Shown piece by piece: positions 50,375 through 59,116 of a stretch of 64,000 nt of DNA. Position 1 is the stretch's first letter; each line of letters opens with the position of its first letter. The position numbers and the translations under genes are program-made. The DNA is from Variovorax paradoxus NBRC 15149 (GTDB lineage: Bacteria; Pseudomonadota; Gammaproteobacteria; Burkholderiales; Burkholderiaceae_C): the NCBI RefSeq assembly GCF_001591365.1, contig NZ_BCUT01000001.1:3124898-3188897 (forward strand), read 5' to 3'. The notes beneath the pieces are model-generated. The model saw nothing but the letters and a program-made list of their open reading frames with translations. It made no database searches and was not told the origin of the DNA.

Positions 50375-52168
50375 ATGATGACGAACCCCACCGCTCCGGC
50401 CACCGCGCCGCCGCCCGGCGCACGGGCCGCCGATGCCGCCAGCGGCCCGGTGCCGCCGCCGGCCAGCGCCACCGAGCTGCCGCCTTCCGTCGGCGCCTTT
50501 CACTACACGCGCTACCCGGCGCGCACGCCTGCGCTCGGGCACGACGGCATGGAGCCCGGCCGCCATCCGGTGGTGATCGCGGGCGGCGGCCCGGTCGGCA
50601 TGGCGCTGGCGCTGGGGCTCGCGAACCACGGCGTGCGCAGCGTGGTGCTCGAGGCCGACGGCACGGTGTGCGTGGGCAGCCGCGCGGCCTGCATCTCGCG
50701 GCGCAGCCTGGAGATCATGGAGCGGCTCCATGTGCTGCCGGCTTTCATGGCCAAGGGCCTGCCGTGGACCGGCGGGCGCAGCTTCTACAAGACGGCCGAG
50801 GTGTTCCGCTTCGAGATGCCGCACGACGAGCGCCAGAAGCTGCCGCCGATGATCAACCTCGAGCAGTACTACATCGAGCAGTACCTGCTGGACGAGATCC
50901 TCCGCCGCAACGAGGCGTCGCCGGGGCTCGTCGACATCCGCTGGGGCACCGAGCTCACCGGCCTCGCGCAGGACGAAGAGGGCGTGACGCTGGACGTGCG
51001 CAACCCCGAGGGCGCCTACCGGCTGCGCGGCCAGTGGCTTGCCGCCTGCGATGGCGGCCAGAGCTTCGTGCGCAAGGCGCTCGGGCTCGCGCTCGAGGGC
51101 ACGGGCTACGAAGGCCGCTACGTGATCATCGACATCGAGCTGCACAGCACGCACCCCACCGAGCGCCGCGCCTGGTTCGACCCGCCGTGGAACCCGGGCT
51201 CGACCGTGCTGATGCACCGCCAGCCTGACGACATCTGGCGCATCGACTACCAGCTGCGCGCGGGCCAGGGCACCGAGGACGCGTTGAAGCCGGCGGCCGT
51301 GGCCGAATTCGTGCAGCGCCACCTCAACGCCATCGGCGAAGGCCACCTGCCATGGAAGACGGTCTGGACCTCGGTCTACCGCGCGGGCGCGATGACGCTC
51401 GACAGCTACCGCCACGGCCGCGTGCTGTTCGCGGGCAATGCCGCGCATGCGATGCCGATCTTCGGCGTGCGCGGCCTCAACTCGGGCTTCGACGATGCGG
51501 ACAACCTGGCCTGGAAGCTGGCCTTCGTGGCGCGCGGTCTGTCGGATGCGTCGCTGCTCGACTCCTACTCGCAGGAGCGCATCGCGGCTTTTCACGTCAA
51601 TGCCGAGAACGCCATGCGCAGCACCGAGTTCATGTCGCCGCCGTCGCGCGGCTTCGACCTGCTGCGCGAGGCCGCGCTTTCGCTGTCGCAGGTGCACCGC
51701 GGCATTGCGCAGCTGATCAACCCGCGCCAGACCCAGGCCGTGCGCTACGCGGATTCGGCGCTGTCGAGCGAAGGCGATGCGCTGGCTGCGGGCCCGCTGC
51801 CCGGCGAGGTCATGGCCGAGCAGCAGCTCGAGCAAGGCCACCTGACCGACTGGATCGGGCCGGTCTTCACGCTGCTGGTGCTCCAGCCGGGTGCCGATGC
51901 CGTGCCGCTGCCGGACGATGAACTGGCACAGGCGCTTGGCGGCGCGCTGCCGTTCGCGGTGCCCACCATTGCAGGCCCGGGCATCGCAGGCGCCGACGCG
52001 CACGCCGGCCCCGACGTGTTCGAGGCGCTGGGCGCGCGCGATGGCGCCGTCTACCTGCTGCGCCCCGACGGCCATGTGGCCGCGCGCTGGCGGCGCTTGC
52101 CGGGCGGCGCATTGCAGGCCGCATTGGCCCGCGCTGCAGCCGCCGCTTCCACGGAGATTGCCAGATGA
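50375..52168 (+). CDS. FAD-dependent aromatic-type monooxygenase (MhpA/PheA superfamily)
   Basis: A 597-residue flavoprotein hydroxylase. After a Pro/Ala-rich leader of about 40 residues, the FAD motif VVIAGGGPVGMALALGLANHG starts near residue 66, the motif near the active site is AACDGGQSFVRKALGL, and the distal FAD segment is GRVLFAGNAAHAMPIFGVRGLN. That segment usually reads AGDAAH; here the Asp that contacts the FAD ribityl chain is Asn. The C-terminal domain is thioredoxin-like as in phenol hydroxylases. It heads an operon with DUF2783 and a Bug binding protein. An aromatic or hydroxy-aromatic acid substrate is likely. Confidence 0.9.
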   Translation: MMTNPTAPATAPPPGARAADAASGPVPPPASATELPPSVGAFHYTRYPARTPALGHDGMEPGRHPVVIAGGGPVGMALALGLANHGVRSVVLEADGTVCVGSRAACISRRSLEIMERLHVLPAFMAKGLPWTGGRSFYKTAEVFRFEMPHDERQKLPPMINLEQYYIEQYLLDEILRRNEASPGLVDIRWGTELTGLAQDEEGVTLDVRNPEGAYRLRGQWLAACDGGQSFVRKALGLALEGTGYEGRYVIIDIELHSTHPTERRAWFDPPWNPGSTVLMHRQPDDIWRIDYQLRAGQGTEDALKPAAVAEFVQRHLNAIGEGHLPWKTVWTSVYRAGAMTLDSYRHGRVLFAGNAAHAMPIFGVRGLNSGFDDADNLAWKLAFVARGLSDASLLDSYSQERIAAFHVNAENAMRSTEFMSPPSRGFDLLREAALSLSQVHRGIAQLINPRQTQAVRYADSALSSEGDALAAGPLPGEVMAEQQLEQGHLTDWIGPVFTLLVLQPGADAVPLPDDELAQALGGALPFAVPTIAGPGIAGADAHAGPDVFEALGARDGAVYLLRPDGHVAARWRRLPGGALQAALARAAAAASTEIAR

Positions 52169-52395
52169 CCACACCGCTTTCATCCGACGCGCGCGACCGG
52201 CTCTATGCAGAGTGCGCGCGCGCCATCACCGAGGCCGGTGCCGAGCGCGAATCGCTGTTTCTCGCCCGCCTCGCGCTGCTGCTGTTCGAGCAGGTCGGCG
52301 ACGAGGCGCGCTGCCGCGCCGCGCTGGCCGACGCACTGCACGCGCTGCCCGTACCATCGCTGTCCGCAACCGAACCACTACAAAAAGGAGACTGA
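52165..52395 (+). CDS. DUF2783 small protein
   Basis: A 76-residue helical protein starting in the stop of the monooxygenase gene (ATGA overlap). SSDARDRLYAECARAITEAGAERESLFLARLALLLFEQVGD is the DUF2783 pattern. Such proteins accompany FAD-dependent hydroxylases in aromatic pathways, and the coupled translation suggests that it is a partner or assembly factor. Its biochemical role is not established. Confidence 0.85.
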   Translation: MTTPLSSDARDRLYAECARAITEAGAERESLFLARLALLLFEQVGDEARCRAALADALHALPVPSLSATEPLQKGD

Positions 52396-52398
52396 TCC

Positions 52399-53373
52399 AT
52401 GGATCGCCGCACCCTTCTCGCCACGCTCGCCTCCGGCGCCGCCGTGGCCGCCGCGCCCTTTGCCCGCGCGCAGGACTACCCCGCGCAACTCATCAAGTGG
52501 GTGGTGCCCTATCCGGCCGGCGGCGGCACCGACGTGATCGCACGCGTGCTGGCCGAGGCCATGCGCCAGACGCTGGGCCAGCAGATCGTGGTCGACAACC
52601 GCCCCGGCGCCTCGACCAACATCGGCGCCGACCTCGTCGCCAAGAGCAAGCCCGACGGCTACACCATCCTCTCGGCGGACAACGCCGTGCTGGCCTTCAA
52701 CGAGCACCTGTTCAGCAAGCTGCCGTTCAATCCGGAGAAGGACTTCACCTACATCGGCGCGATCGGCAAGTTCCCGCTCGCGCTGGTGGTGCATCCCGAC
52801 TTTCCGGCCAAGAACTTCAAGGAGTTCCTGGCCTACGTGAAGGCCAATCCGGGCAAGGTCAACTACGCCTCGCCGGGCAATGGCTCGCCGCACCACCTGG
52901 CCATGGAAATGTTCAAGGCCCGCACCGGCACCTTCATCACCCACATTCCCTACCGCGGCGCGGCGCCCGCCATGGCCGACGTGATGGGCGGCCAGGTGCC
53001 GTGCATGTTCCTCGACCTGGCCTCGGGCCTGCCGATCATGCAGGGCAACAAGGTGCGCGTGCTGGCCATCGGCTCGGGCGCGCGCAGCAAGACGCTGCCC
53101 AGCGTGCCGACGCTGGCCGAAGTGGGCGTGCCCAACACCGAGGTGTTCGCGTTCCAGGGCATCCTCGGCCCGGCGGGGCTGCCGCCCGCGGTGGTCGCCA
53201 GGCTCAACAGCGAGCTGAACCGCGCGTTCGGTACGCCGGCCGTGCAGAAGCGCTTCGACGATTTCGGCATGGAAGCCATGCCGGGCACGCCGGCGCAGTT
53301 CGCGGCGCTGTCGCGCGCCGAGTCGAAACGCTGGGGCCCGATCATCAAGCAGGCCGGCATCAAGCTGGATTGA
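52399..53373 (+). CDS. Bug-family (TctC-like) periplasmic substrate-binding protein
   Basis: A 324-residue exported binding protein with a Tat-like or Sec signal peptide (MDRRTLLATLASGAAVAAAPFARA). The mature start YPAQLIKWVVPYPAGGGTDVIAR, IVVDNRPGASTNIGADLVAKSKPDGYT and IPYRGAAPAMADVMGGQV are family hallmarks. A Shine-Dalgarno AAAAAGGAG lies just upstream. It is third in the LuxR-controlled operon, so its ligand is probably the acid handled by the monooxygenase. It is a distant paralog of the Bug protein near 3 kb. Confidence 0.93.
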   Translation: MDRRTLLATLASGAAVAAAPFARAQDYPAQLIKWVVPYPAGGGTDVIARVLAEAMRQTLGQQIVVDNRPGASTNIGADLVAKSKPDGYTILSADNAVLAFNEHLFSKLPFNPEKDFTYIGAIGKFPLALVVHPDFPAKNFKEFLAYVKANPGKVNYASPGNGSPHHLAMEMFKARTGTFITHIPYRGAAPAMADVMGGQVPCMFLDLASGLPIMQGNKVRVLAIGSGARSKTLPSVPTLAEVGVPNTEVFAFQGILGPAGLPPAVVARLNSELNRAFGTPAVQKRFDDFGMEAMPGTPAQFAALSRAESKRWGPIIKQAGIKLD

Positions 53374-53404
53374 TGAAGCCTGCGCGGCCCCGGGGTGCGC
53401 CGTG

Positions 53405-54619
53405 CTACTGCGTGTAGGCCTTGCGCGAGCCGTCCTCGAGCACGTGCTCGTCGTGCTGCAGTTCGCCGTTCTCGTCCCAGCTGCGCTCGCGCGTCACGCG
53501 GCCCTTGGCATCGAAGCTCGATTCCGCCAGCAGGTTGCCCTTTTCGCTGAAGCGCCGGTGCGTGCCCACCGGCACCTGGCGCCCGCGGCCCGCCACCAGG
53601 TAGCGGCCGTGGGCGGCGCGCTGGCCGCTCTCGTAGAACTCGGTGATCTCGACCGTGCGCGCATTGCCGCTTCCGCGGTAGACCGACTTGCTGCGCGGCC
53701 GGCCATTGAGGTGGTAGCTGTCGTCGCCGATCGGTTCGCCCGCCGGGTTCCATCGCTGGTCACGGATCAGCGTTCCCTTTTCGGAGAACTCCTGCTCGCG
53801 TTGCCGCACCGCGCTGCGCTCGACCAGCAGCCACACCGTTTCGCGGCGCTTCACGCCCTCGGACGAAAACTGGCGCTCGGTGCGCTGGCTGCCGACGATC
53901 TCGTCCTGCACGGAAGGCTTGCCGTTGTCGTAGAAGCTCTGCGAACGCACCCGCTTGCCCGACAGGTACGACAGCCGCGAGCGCAGGATGCCGCCCGCAT
54001 CGAACAGCTCGACCTGCGACGGCCCGCTGATGAACCCGCACAGCCGGGCGTCGTCGACGGCCGGCGCCAGCATGGGCGTTTCGCCGCAGCGCAGGGCCGA
54101 CATCTGGCCGCGTTCGGTGAACTCGACGAAGGCGCGGTCGGTGCCGACGGCTGGATAGAAGGTGACGCGGCGCAGCTGCCCGCCCGGGTAGAAGCTGCGC
54201 ACCAGGCCCTGCTCCTGTCCGTCGTCGTAGACCGCCTCGCGCACGACCTGCCCGTTGGGCGCGAACTCGCGGGCGAGGCCGTGGATGTGGCCCTTGGCGT
54301 TGAGCGTGTGCTCCCTGGCCAGCTTGCCTTTTTCATAGAAGCGCGCCAAGCCCATGAAGACGCCGTTCTGGATCTGCTGCTCGCGCTGGAGTTCGCCGGT
54401 TTCGCGCTCCTTGCAGCGCATCAGCCCCGTCTTGCCCGCGGTGCTGCTGCCGTCGGATGGATCGGCCTTGCGGTCGTTGAGCTCGCAATCGATGGCCGCG
54501 TGGGCGGTGCCCGCCGCAAAAAGAAGCCACAGTACCGCCGCCGCGGCGCGCAATGCGGCGGCGCCGGCGCCCGCAGAGGCTGCGAGCCAGCCCGGGGCGG
54601 CTCGGGGCGGAGGGTTCAT
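53405..54619 (-). CDS. exported MORN-variant (YwqK-like) repeat protein
   Basis: A 404-residue protein with a long N-terminal signal region (AALRAAAAVLWLLFAAGTAHA) and at least eight degenerate MORN-type repeats of the form Y-x-x-G-x-L/K-x-R-E (FYEKGKLAREHTLNAKG, FYPGGQLRRVTFYP, FYDNGKPSVQDE, FYESGQRAAHGRY, FSEKGNLLAESSFDAKGR). Cysteines near residues 45, 69, 178 and 192 could form disulfides. Relatives are annotated YwqK-family antitoxin, but no polymorphic toxin is adjacent. It is probably an envelope protein. The gene overlaps the VOC gene by four bases. Confidence 0.8.
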   Translation of the reverse strand: MNPPPRAAPGWLAASAGAGAAALRAAAAVLWLLFAAGTAHAAIDCELNDRKADPSDGSSTAGKTGLMRCKERETGELQREQQIQNGVFMGLARFYEKGKLAREHTLNAKGHIHGLAREFAPNGQVVREAVYDDGQEQGLVRSFYPGGQLRRVTFYPAVGTDRAFVEFTERGQMSALRCGETPMLAPAVDDARLCGFISGPSQVELFDAGGILRSRLSYLSGKRVRSQSFYDNGKPSVQDEIVGSQRTERQFSSEGVKRRETVWLLVERSAVRQREQEFSEKGTLIRDQRWNPAGEPIGDDSYHLNGRPRSKSVYRGSGNARTVEITEFYESGQRAAHGRYLVAGRGRQVPVGTHRRFSEKGNLLAESSFDAKGRVTRERSWDENGELQHDEHVLEDGSRKAYTQ

Positions 54620-55029
54620 TTGTCGTAGAGCGCTGCCAGGGAACGAAAGCCCTTGGCCTCGATCGGATTGCCGAACGGGTCGCAGAAGAACATGGTCCAC
54701 TGCTCGCCCGGCTGGCCCTCGAAGCGCACCTGGGGCTCGAGCACGAACTCGATCTCGGCGGCCTTCAGCCGCTTCGCGAGCGCCTGCCAGTCGGGCAGCG
54801 CGAGCACGATGCCGAAGTGCGGCATCGGCACCATCGCGTCGCCGACGCGGCCGGTGCGCGTGGTGGCGAAGGGTTCGCCCAGGTGCAGCGAGATCTGGTG
54901 GCCGAAGAAGTCGAAATCGACCCATGTGTCGGTGCTCCGGCCCTCGGCGCAGCCCAGAACCTGGCCATAGAAGCGGCGGGCCGCGTCGAGATCGCGGACG
55001 TGGAAGGCAAGATGGAAGATGCTCTGCAT
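54616..55029 (-). CDS. VOC (glyoxalase/bleomycin resistance) family protein
   Basis: A 137-residue vicinal-oxygen-chelate protein. FHLAFHVRDLDAARRFYGQVLGC is the first beta-alpha-beta unit with its metal His, and PHFGIVLALPDWQAL and FFCDPFGNPIEAKGF carry the further ligands (His, Glu). It resembles small dioxygenase or glyoxalase-like proteins of unknown substrate. A CATAAT element 7 nt before the ATG on the minus strand supports the start and a leaderless mRNA. It is translationally coupled to the MORN-like gene. Confidence 0.9.
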   Translation of the reverse strand: MQSIFHLAFHVRDLDAARRFYGQVLGCAEGRSTDTWVDFDFFGHQISLHLGEPFATTRTGRVGDAMVPMPHFGIVLALPDWQALAKRLKAAEIEFVLEPQVRFEGQPGEQWTMFFCDPFGNPIEAKGFRSLAALYDK

Positions 55030-55036
55030 GTTCCGG

Positions 55037-55042
55037 ATTATG
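55037..55042 (-). promoter_or_regulatory. -10-like element (CATAAT) for the VOC-MORN pair
   Basis: Read on the minus strand, CATAAT ends 7 nt before ATG 55029, without a Shine-Dalgarno. Confidence 0.4.
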
Positions 55043-55137
55043 GGCAGCGGTGCTGTGAGAATGCCGGACTTTCTTTCATCGTGGAGCAAGCCTTGCGGAT
55101 ACTCCGGATCCTGGTTGCGCCGAGGCGCGACACCCTT

Positions 55138-56298
55138 TTGAAGACCAAGACGCCCGCGCGTGCGTCCCTGCTTTCGCGCCTGCCGCGCCTCGCGCTGGCC
55201 GGCGCCTGCTGCGTCTTCGCGCTGGCGGCGCAGGCCGCCTGCCCGCCGTCCGCCATTGCCAGTCTCGGGAAGCCCGGCGCGGCCGTCGGCCAGTGGAACG
55301 CGGCCGACCGCGGCCTGCTGTGGCGCGCCGAGCGCGACGGGCGCACTTCCTGGCTCTACGGGACCATTCATCTCGGGCGCGCCGAGTGGGTGCGGCCCGG
55401 CCCTACCGTGCAGAAGGCGCTGGAGCAAAGCGACGCGCTGGCGCTGGAACTCGATGTGCGCGACCCGGTCGCGATGCAGCCCCTGACGCAGCAGGCCGAT
55501 CCGGCCGTGGTCGCGCGGCTGCTCAGTGGCGAGCGCGCACAGCGGCTGGCGCGCCAGAACGAGGCCGCCTGCGTGCCGCCCGGCCAGGCCACGGGGCTGC
55601 AGCCCATCCTGCAGGTCATGGCGCTGACCGGCCTGGTGGCGCGCGCCGACGGCCTGTACCCCGAGTTCGGCGCCGACGAGGCGCTGGCCGTCTCCGCACG
55701 CAACAACAACAAGCCGGTGTTCGCCCTCGAAAGCGCGGCCGCGCAATTGAAGATGCTGACCGGCGACTCCGAGGCCGAGGAGGCCGAGCAGATCGACGCA
55801 GCCCTGAGCGAACTGGAATCGGGCCAGCTGCGCGCGCAGATGAAGGAGCTGGCCGACATCTGGGCACGCGGCGACGCGGACAAGCTCGGCCGCTATCCCG
55901 AATGGTGCAACTGCCTCAACACGCCCGCCGAGCAGCGGCTCATGAAGCGCCTGCTGGACGACCGCAACCCGGGCCTGGCCGACGGCATCGAGCGCATGCA
56001 CGCGGGCGGCAAGCGCGTGTTCGCCGCCGTGGGCGCGCTGCACATGGTCGGGGCGCAGGGGCTGCCGGCGCTGCTGGCGGCGCGCGGCTTCAAGGTGGAG
56101 GCGGTCCCGCTGGTGGCGCAGCCGCCCGCCGCGGTGCCGACCGCACCCGCGCCCAAGGCGAGCGCCCGCGGCGCGCAAGGGGCCAGGAGCCATCGCGGTG
56201 CCAAGGCTTCCGGCGCCAAGGCCTCGGGCACCCGGAGTTCGGGCAATGCCAAGTCCGCCCAGCGCGCACCGGCACCAAAGAACAAACAGCGCCGATAA
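55138..56298 (+). CDS. TraB/GumN family protein with basic C-terminal tail
   Basis: About 386 residues with a signal peptide (LLSRLPRLALAGACCVFALAAQA) and a TraB/GumN domain. GRTSWLYGTIHLGRAEW and the ending GKRVFAAVGALHMVGAQGLPALLAARGF are the two conserved GxxH/GALH motifs that relate the fold to metal-dependent Tiki-type proteases. In addition there is a tail of about 60 residues rich in Ala, Lys, Arg, Ser and Gly (KASGAKASGTRSSGNAKS). The start is uncertain: TTG 55138 is closest to the signal peptide, and GTG 55081 is in frame upstream. Confidence 0.85.
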   Translation: MKTKTPARASLLSRLPRLALAGACCVFALAAQAACPPSAIASLGKPGAAVGQWNAADRGLLWRAERDGRTSWLYGTIHLGRAEWVRPGPTVQKALEQSDALALELDVRDPVAMQPLTQQADPAVVARLLSGERAQRLARQNEAACVPPGQATGLQPILQVMALTGLVARADGLYPEFGADEALAVSARNNNKPVFALESAAAQLKMLTGDSEAEEAEQIDAALSELESGQLRAQMKELADIWARGDADKLGRYPEWCNCLNTPAEQRLMKRLLDDRNPGLADGIERMHAGGKRVFAAVGALHMVGAQGLPALLAARGFKVEAVPLVAQPPAAVPTAPAPKASARGAQGARSHRGAKASGAKASGTRSSGNAKSAQRAPAPKNKQRR

Positions 56299-56299
56299 T
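56294..56299 (+). promoter_or_regulatory. -10-like element (GATAAT) for the DUF2946 gene
   Basis: GATAAT is followed by 10 nt and ATG 56310. It overlaps the end of the TraB/GumN gene (stop at 56296-56298), so the copper-group genes can be transcribed on their own. Confidence 0.45.
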
Positions 56300-56309
56300 C
56301 GCCAACGCC

Positions 56310-56681
56310 ATGCACCTGCTGCGAAACCACCCCCGCTTCCTCGGCCTCGTCGGCCGCTGGGTGCTGCTGTGGTTCGCGCTCTCGATCGGCGCGGCGGTGG
56401 CCTCGCCGATCGTGCATCCGCAGGCCGTCGAACTGGTGTGCTCGAGCGCCGGTTCGATCAAGGCGGTGGTCCACACCGAAGACGGCGTGCAGGAGATGGG
56501 CGCCTCGCACATGGACTGCCCGCTGTGCGTGCTGACCGGCGCGCCGCCGCCGTCGCCGGCCGCTGCCGCTTTCGACCTTCCGCTGCCGCTCGGCCGCGTG
56601 GTCCAGTCCATTCCCGCCGCGCGCCTGGCCGCGGCCACCGCCGCGCCGCTGCCGGCGCGCGGGCCTCCCGCCTTCTCCTGA
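56310..56681 (+). CDS. DUF2946-type small membrane/periplasmic protein
   Basis: A 123-residue protein with one N-terminal hydrophobic segment (LVGRWVLLWFALSIGAAVASPIV). A conserved MDCPLCVLTG motif near 67-76 follows, preceded by His and Met residues (GASHMDCPLC). DUF2946 proteins with CPxC-type motifs are regularly found next to TonB receptors and copper-handling proteins, and the motif could bind copper. It is the first gene of a group with a TonB-dependent receptor and a YcnI-PCuAC fusion. The exact function is unknown. Confidence 0.82.
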   Translation: MHLLRNHPRFLGLVGRWVLLWFALSIGAAVASPIVHPQAVELVCSSAGSIKAVVHTEDGVQEMGASHMDCPLCVLTGAPPPSPAAAAFDLPLPLGRVVQSIPAARLAAATAAPLPARGPPAFS

Positions 56682-56763
56682 AGCTGTCAAAACCGTAGCT
56701 GCGTGCGCCCGATCGACGGTGCATGCGGCCTGTCCGGCTTGAAGTTCGTGGAGCAGGTTCCCA

Positions 56764-59079
56764 GTGACAAAGCATTCCCGCGCCATGGCGATCGCCATGG
56801 CATTTCCCCTTGGCGCGCCCGCGTGGGCGCAGGACGCGCCTGATCCATCCGGCGGCAGCGGTGCGCGCACCCTGAGCACCGTCACGGTCAGCGGCGGCCG
56901 CCCGACCTCGCTGCCGACCCAGATTCCGACCACCATCGAGGGCGTGACGCACGAGCAGATCGCCGAAACCGTCAACGCCACCGACGGCGAAGACGCGCTC
57001 AAGTACCTGCCCAGCCTGGTGGTGCGCAAGCGCTACATCGGCGATTTCAACCATGCGGTGCTTGCCACGCGCGCCTCCGGCACGGGCAACAGCGCGCGCT
57101 CGATGGTGTATGCCGACGGCATCATGCTGTCGAACCCGCTGGGCAACGGCGCCACCTACGCGCCGCGCTGGGGCATGGTCTCGCCCGAGGAGATCGAGCG
57201 GGTCGACGTGCTGTACGGGCCGTTCTCGGCGGCCTATCCGGGCAACTCGGTCGGCGCCGTGGTCGACTACGTGACGCGCATGCCCACGAAGCTCGAAGCG
57301 CACGCCAAGCTCAGCGGCTTCGCCTCCAACTTCGACCTGTACAACAGCCACTCCTCGCCCGCCGGCCAGCAGCTCGAGCTCTCGCTGGGCAGCCGCAGCG
57401 GCGACTGGTCATGGTGGCTCAGCGCCTCGCGCACCCACAGCAAGGGGCAGGCGCTGGTGTTCGGCAACCGGCTCGCGAGTGCCGGCACCCTGGGCAATGC
57501 CGGCACGCCGGTCACCGGGGCGGTACTGGGGCTGAACCCGTCGAACCAGCCCTGGTGGCTGGTAGGCGGCTCGACGATCTACGACACCACGCAGGGGCAG
57601 GCCAAGCTCAAGCTGGCCTACGATTTCTCGCCCACGGTGCGCGCCACCTACACGCTGGGCACCTGGAACAACACCACGCACGGCAGCGTCGACACCTACC
57701 TGCGCGATGCCTTCGGCCGGCCGGTGTATTCGGGGCGCGTCAACATCGCCGGGCGAAGCTACAACCTCGATGCGCCGAGCGCCGCGCTGGCGCCGACCGA
57801 AACCGCGCTCACCCACTACATGCATGGCCTCTCGGTGAAGAGCCACACCGGCGGGGTGTTCGACTGGGAGCTGTCCGCGAGCCTGTTCGACTATGCGCGC
57901 GACACCTCGCGCACGCCCACCACGCCGCTGCCCGGCGCCTTCAACGGCGGACCGGGCCGCACCACCGACATGGGAGGCTCCGGCTGGCACACCTTCAAGG
58001 CCGCCGGCACATGGCGGCCCACCGGCTCGGCCGAGGGCGTGGGCGCGCACGTGGTCGACTTCGGCTTCCAGCAGGACACGGCCCGCCTGCGCACCGGCGT
58101 CGGCAACACGCTCGACTGGATCGCCGGGCCGGCCGTGTCCCCGTTCTCCGCCTTCAACGGCAACACCCGATTGCAGTCGCTCTACGTGCAGGACACCTGG
58201 CGCTTCGCCAAGGACTGGAAGACCACGCTCGGCCTGCGCCACGAACGATGGGAGGCCTACGGCGGCCAGCTCGGCAGCGCGACGAAGCTGCTCGACTTTG
58301 CACCCCGCAGGAACAGCTACGACTCGCCCAAGGCCGCCCTCGCCTGGCAGGCCACGCCGGACTGGCTGCTCAAGGCATCGACCGGCCGGGCGGTGCGCAT
58401 GCCGACGGTGAGCGAGCTCTACCAGGGCTCGATCGACGGCAACCGCATCGTCAACACCGATCCGAACCTGCGGCCGGAGCGCTCGTGGACGGCGGAGCTC
58501 AGCGCCGAGCGCGACCTGAAGGGCTGGGGGCTCGACGGCGTGCTGCGCACCACGCTGTTCTTCGAGAACACCAAGGACGCGCTCTACAGCCAGGCCCTCA
58601 CCAATCTGGTCAGCACGGTGCAGAACGTCGATGCCATCCGCACCCGCGGCCTGGAGGTGGCGCTCAACGCGGTCGACGTGGGCGTGAAGGGGCTGGACCT
58701 GAGCGGCAGCCTCACGCTGACGCGCTCGAAGATCGCGGCCAACAGCGGTTTTCCCGCCAGCGTCGGCCGCGAGCAGCCGCGCGTGCCGAAGCTACGGGCC
58801 ACGCTGCTCGCCACCTACCGGCCCGACGCCAGATGGAGCTACACCGTGGGCGCACGCTACAGCGGCAAGCAGTACGGCACGCTCGACAACAGCGACGGCA
58901 ACAGCGCGGCCTACATGGGCTTCTCGAAGTTCTTCGTGGTCGACGCGCGCATCCGCTACCGGATCGACCGGCAATGGAGCGCGGCCTTCGGCATCGACAA
59001 CCTGAACAACAACAAGTACTGGGCCTTCCACCCCTATCCGCAACGCACCTACGTGGCCGAGCTCAAGTTCGACCTCTGA
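56764..59079 (+). CDS. TonB-dependent outer-membrane receptor (probable copper receptor)
   Basis: A 771-residue TonB-dependent receptor from a GTG start, with a short signal peptide (MAIAMAFPLGAPAWAQ) and a TonB-box-like TLSTVTVSGG. The plug domain (about 45-165) has ARSMVYADGIMLSN and ERVDVLYGPFSAAYPGNSVGAVVDYVTR, followed by a 22-strand-type barrel ending in aromatic NKYWAFHPYPQRTYVAELKFDL. Between DUF2946 and a copper-binding fusion, copper is the likeliest ligand, as for OprC/NosA. I do not see the CxxxM site described for OprC, so a metallophore or another copper complex is possible. Confidence 0.9.
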   Translation: MTKHSRAMAIAMAFPLGAPAWAQDAPDPSGGSGARTLSTVTVSGGRPTSLPTQIPTTIEGVTHEQIAETVNATDGEDALKYLPSLVVRKRYIGDFNHAVLATRASGTGNSARSMVYADGIMLSNPLGNGATYAPRWGMVSPEEIERVDVLYGPFSAAYPGNSVGAVVDYVTRMPTKLEAHAKLSGFASNFDLYNSHSSPAGQQLELSLGSRSGDWSWWLSASRTHSKGQALVFGNRLASAGTLGNAGTPVTGAVLGLNPSNQPWWLVGGSTIYDTTQGQAKLKLAYDFSPTVRATYTLGTWNNTTHGSVDTYLRDAFGRPVYSGRVNIAGRSYNLDAPSAALAPTETALTHYMHGLSVKSHTGGVFDWELSASLFDYARDTSRTPTTPLPGAFNGGPGRTTDMGGSGWHTFKAAGTWRPTGSAEGVGAHVVDFGFQQDTARLRTGVGNTLDWIAGPAVSPFSAFNGNTRLQSLYVQDTWRFAKDWKTTLGLRHERWEAYGGQLGSATKLLDFAPRRNSYDSPKAALAWQATPDWLLKASTGRAVRMPTVSELYQGSIDGNRIVNTDPNLRPERSWTAELSAERDLKGWGLDGVLRTTLFFENTKDALYSQALTNLVSTVQNVDAIRTRGLEVALNAVDVGVKGLDLSGSLTLTRSKIAANSGFPASVGREQPRVPKLRATLLATYRPDARWSYTVGARYSGKQYGTLDNSDGNSAAYMGFSKFFVVDARIRYRIDRQWSAAFGIDNLNNNKYWAFHPYPQRTYVAELKFDL

Positions 59080-59116
59080 TTCCTTTCAACCGATTTTTCT
59101 TCAAGGAGTTCCCGCA

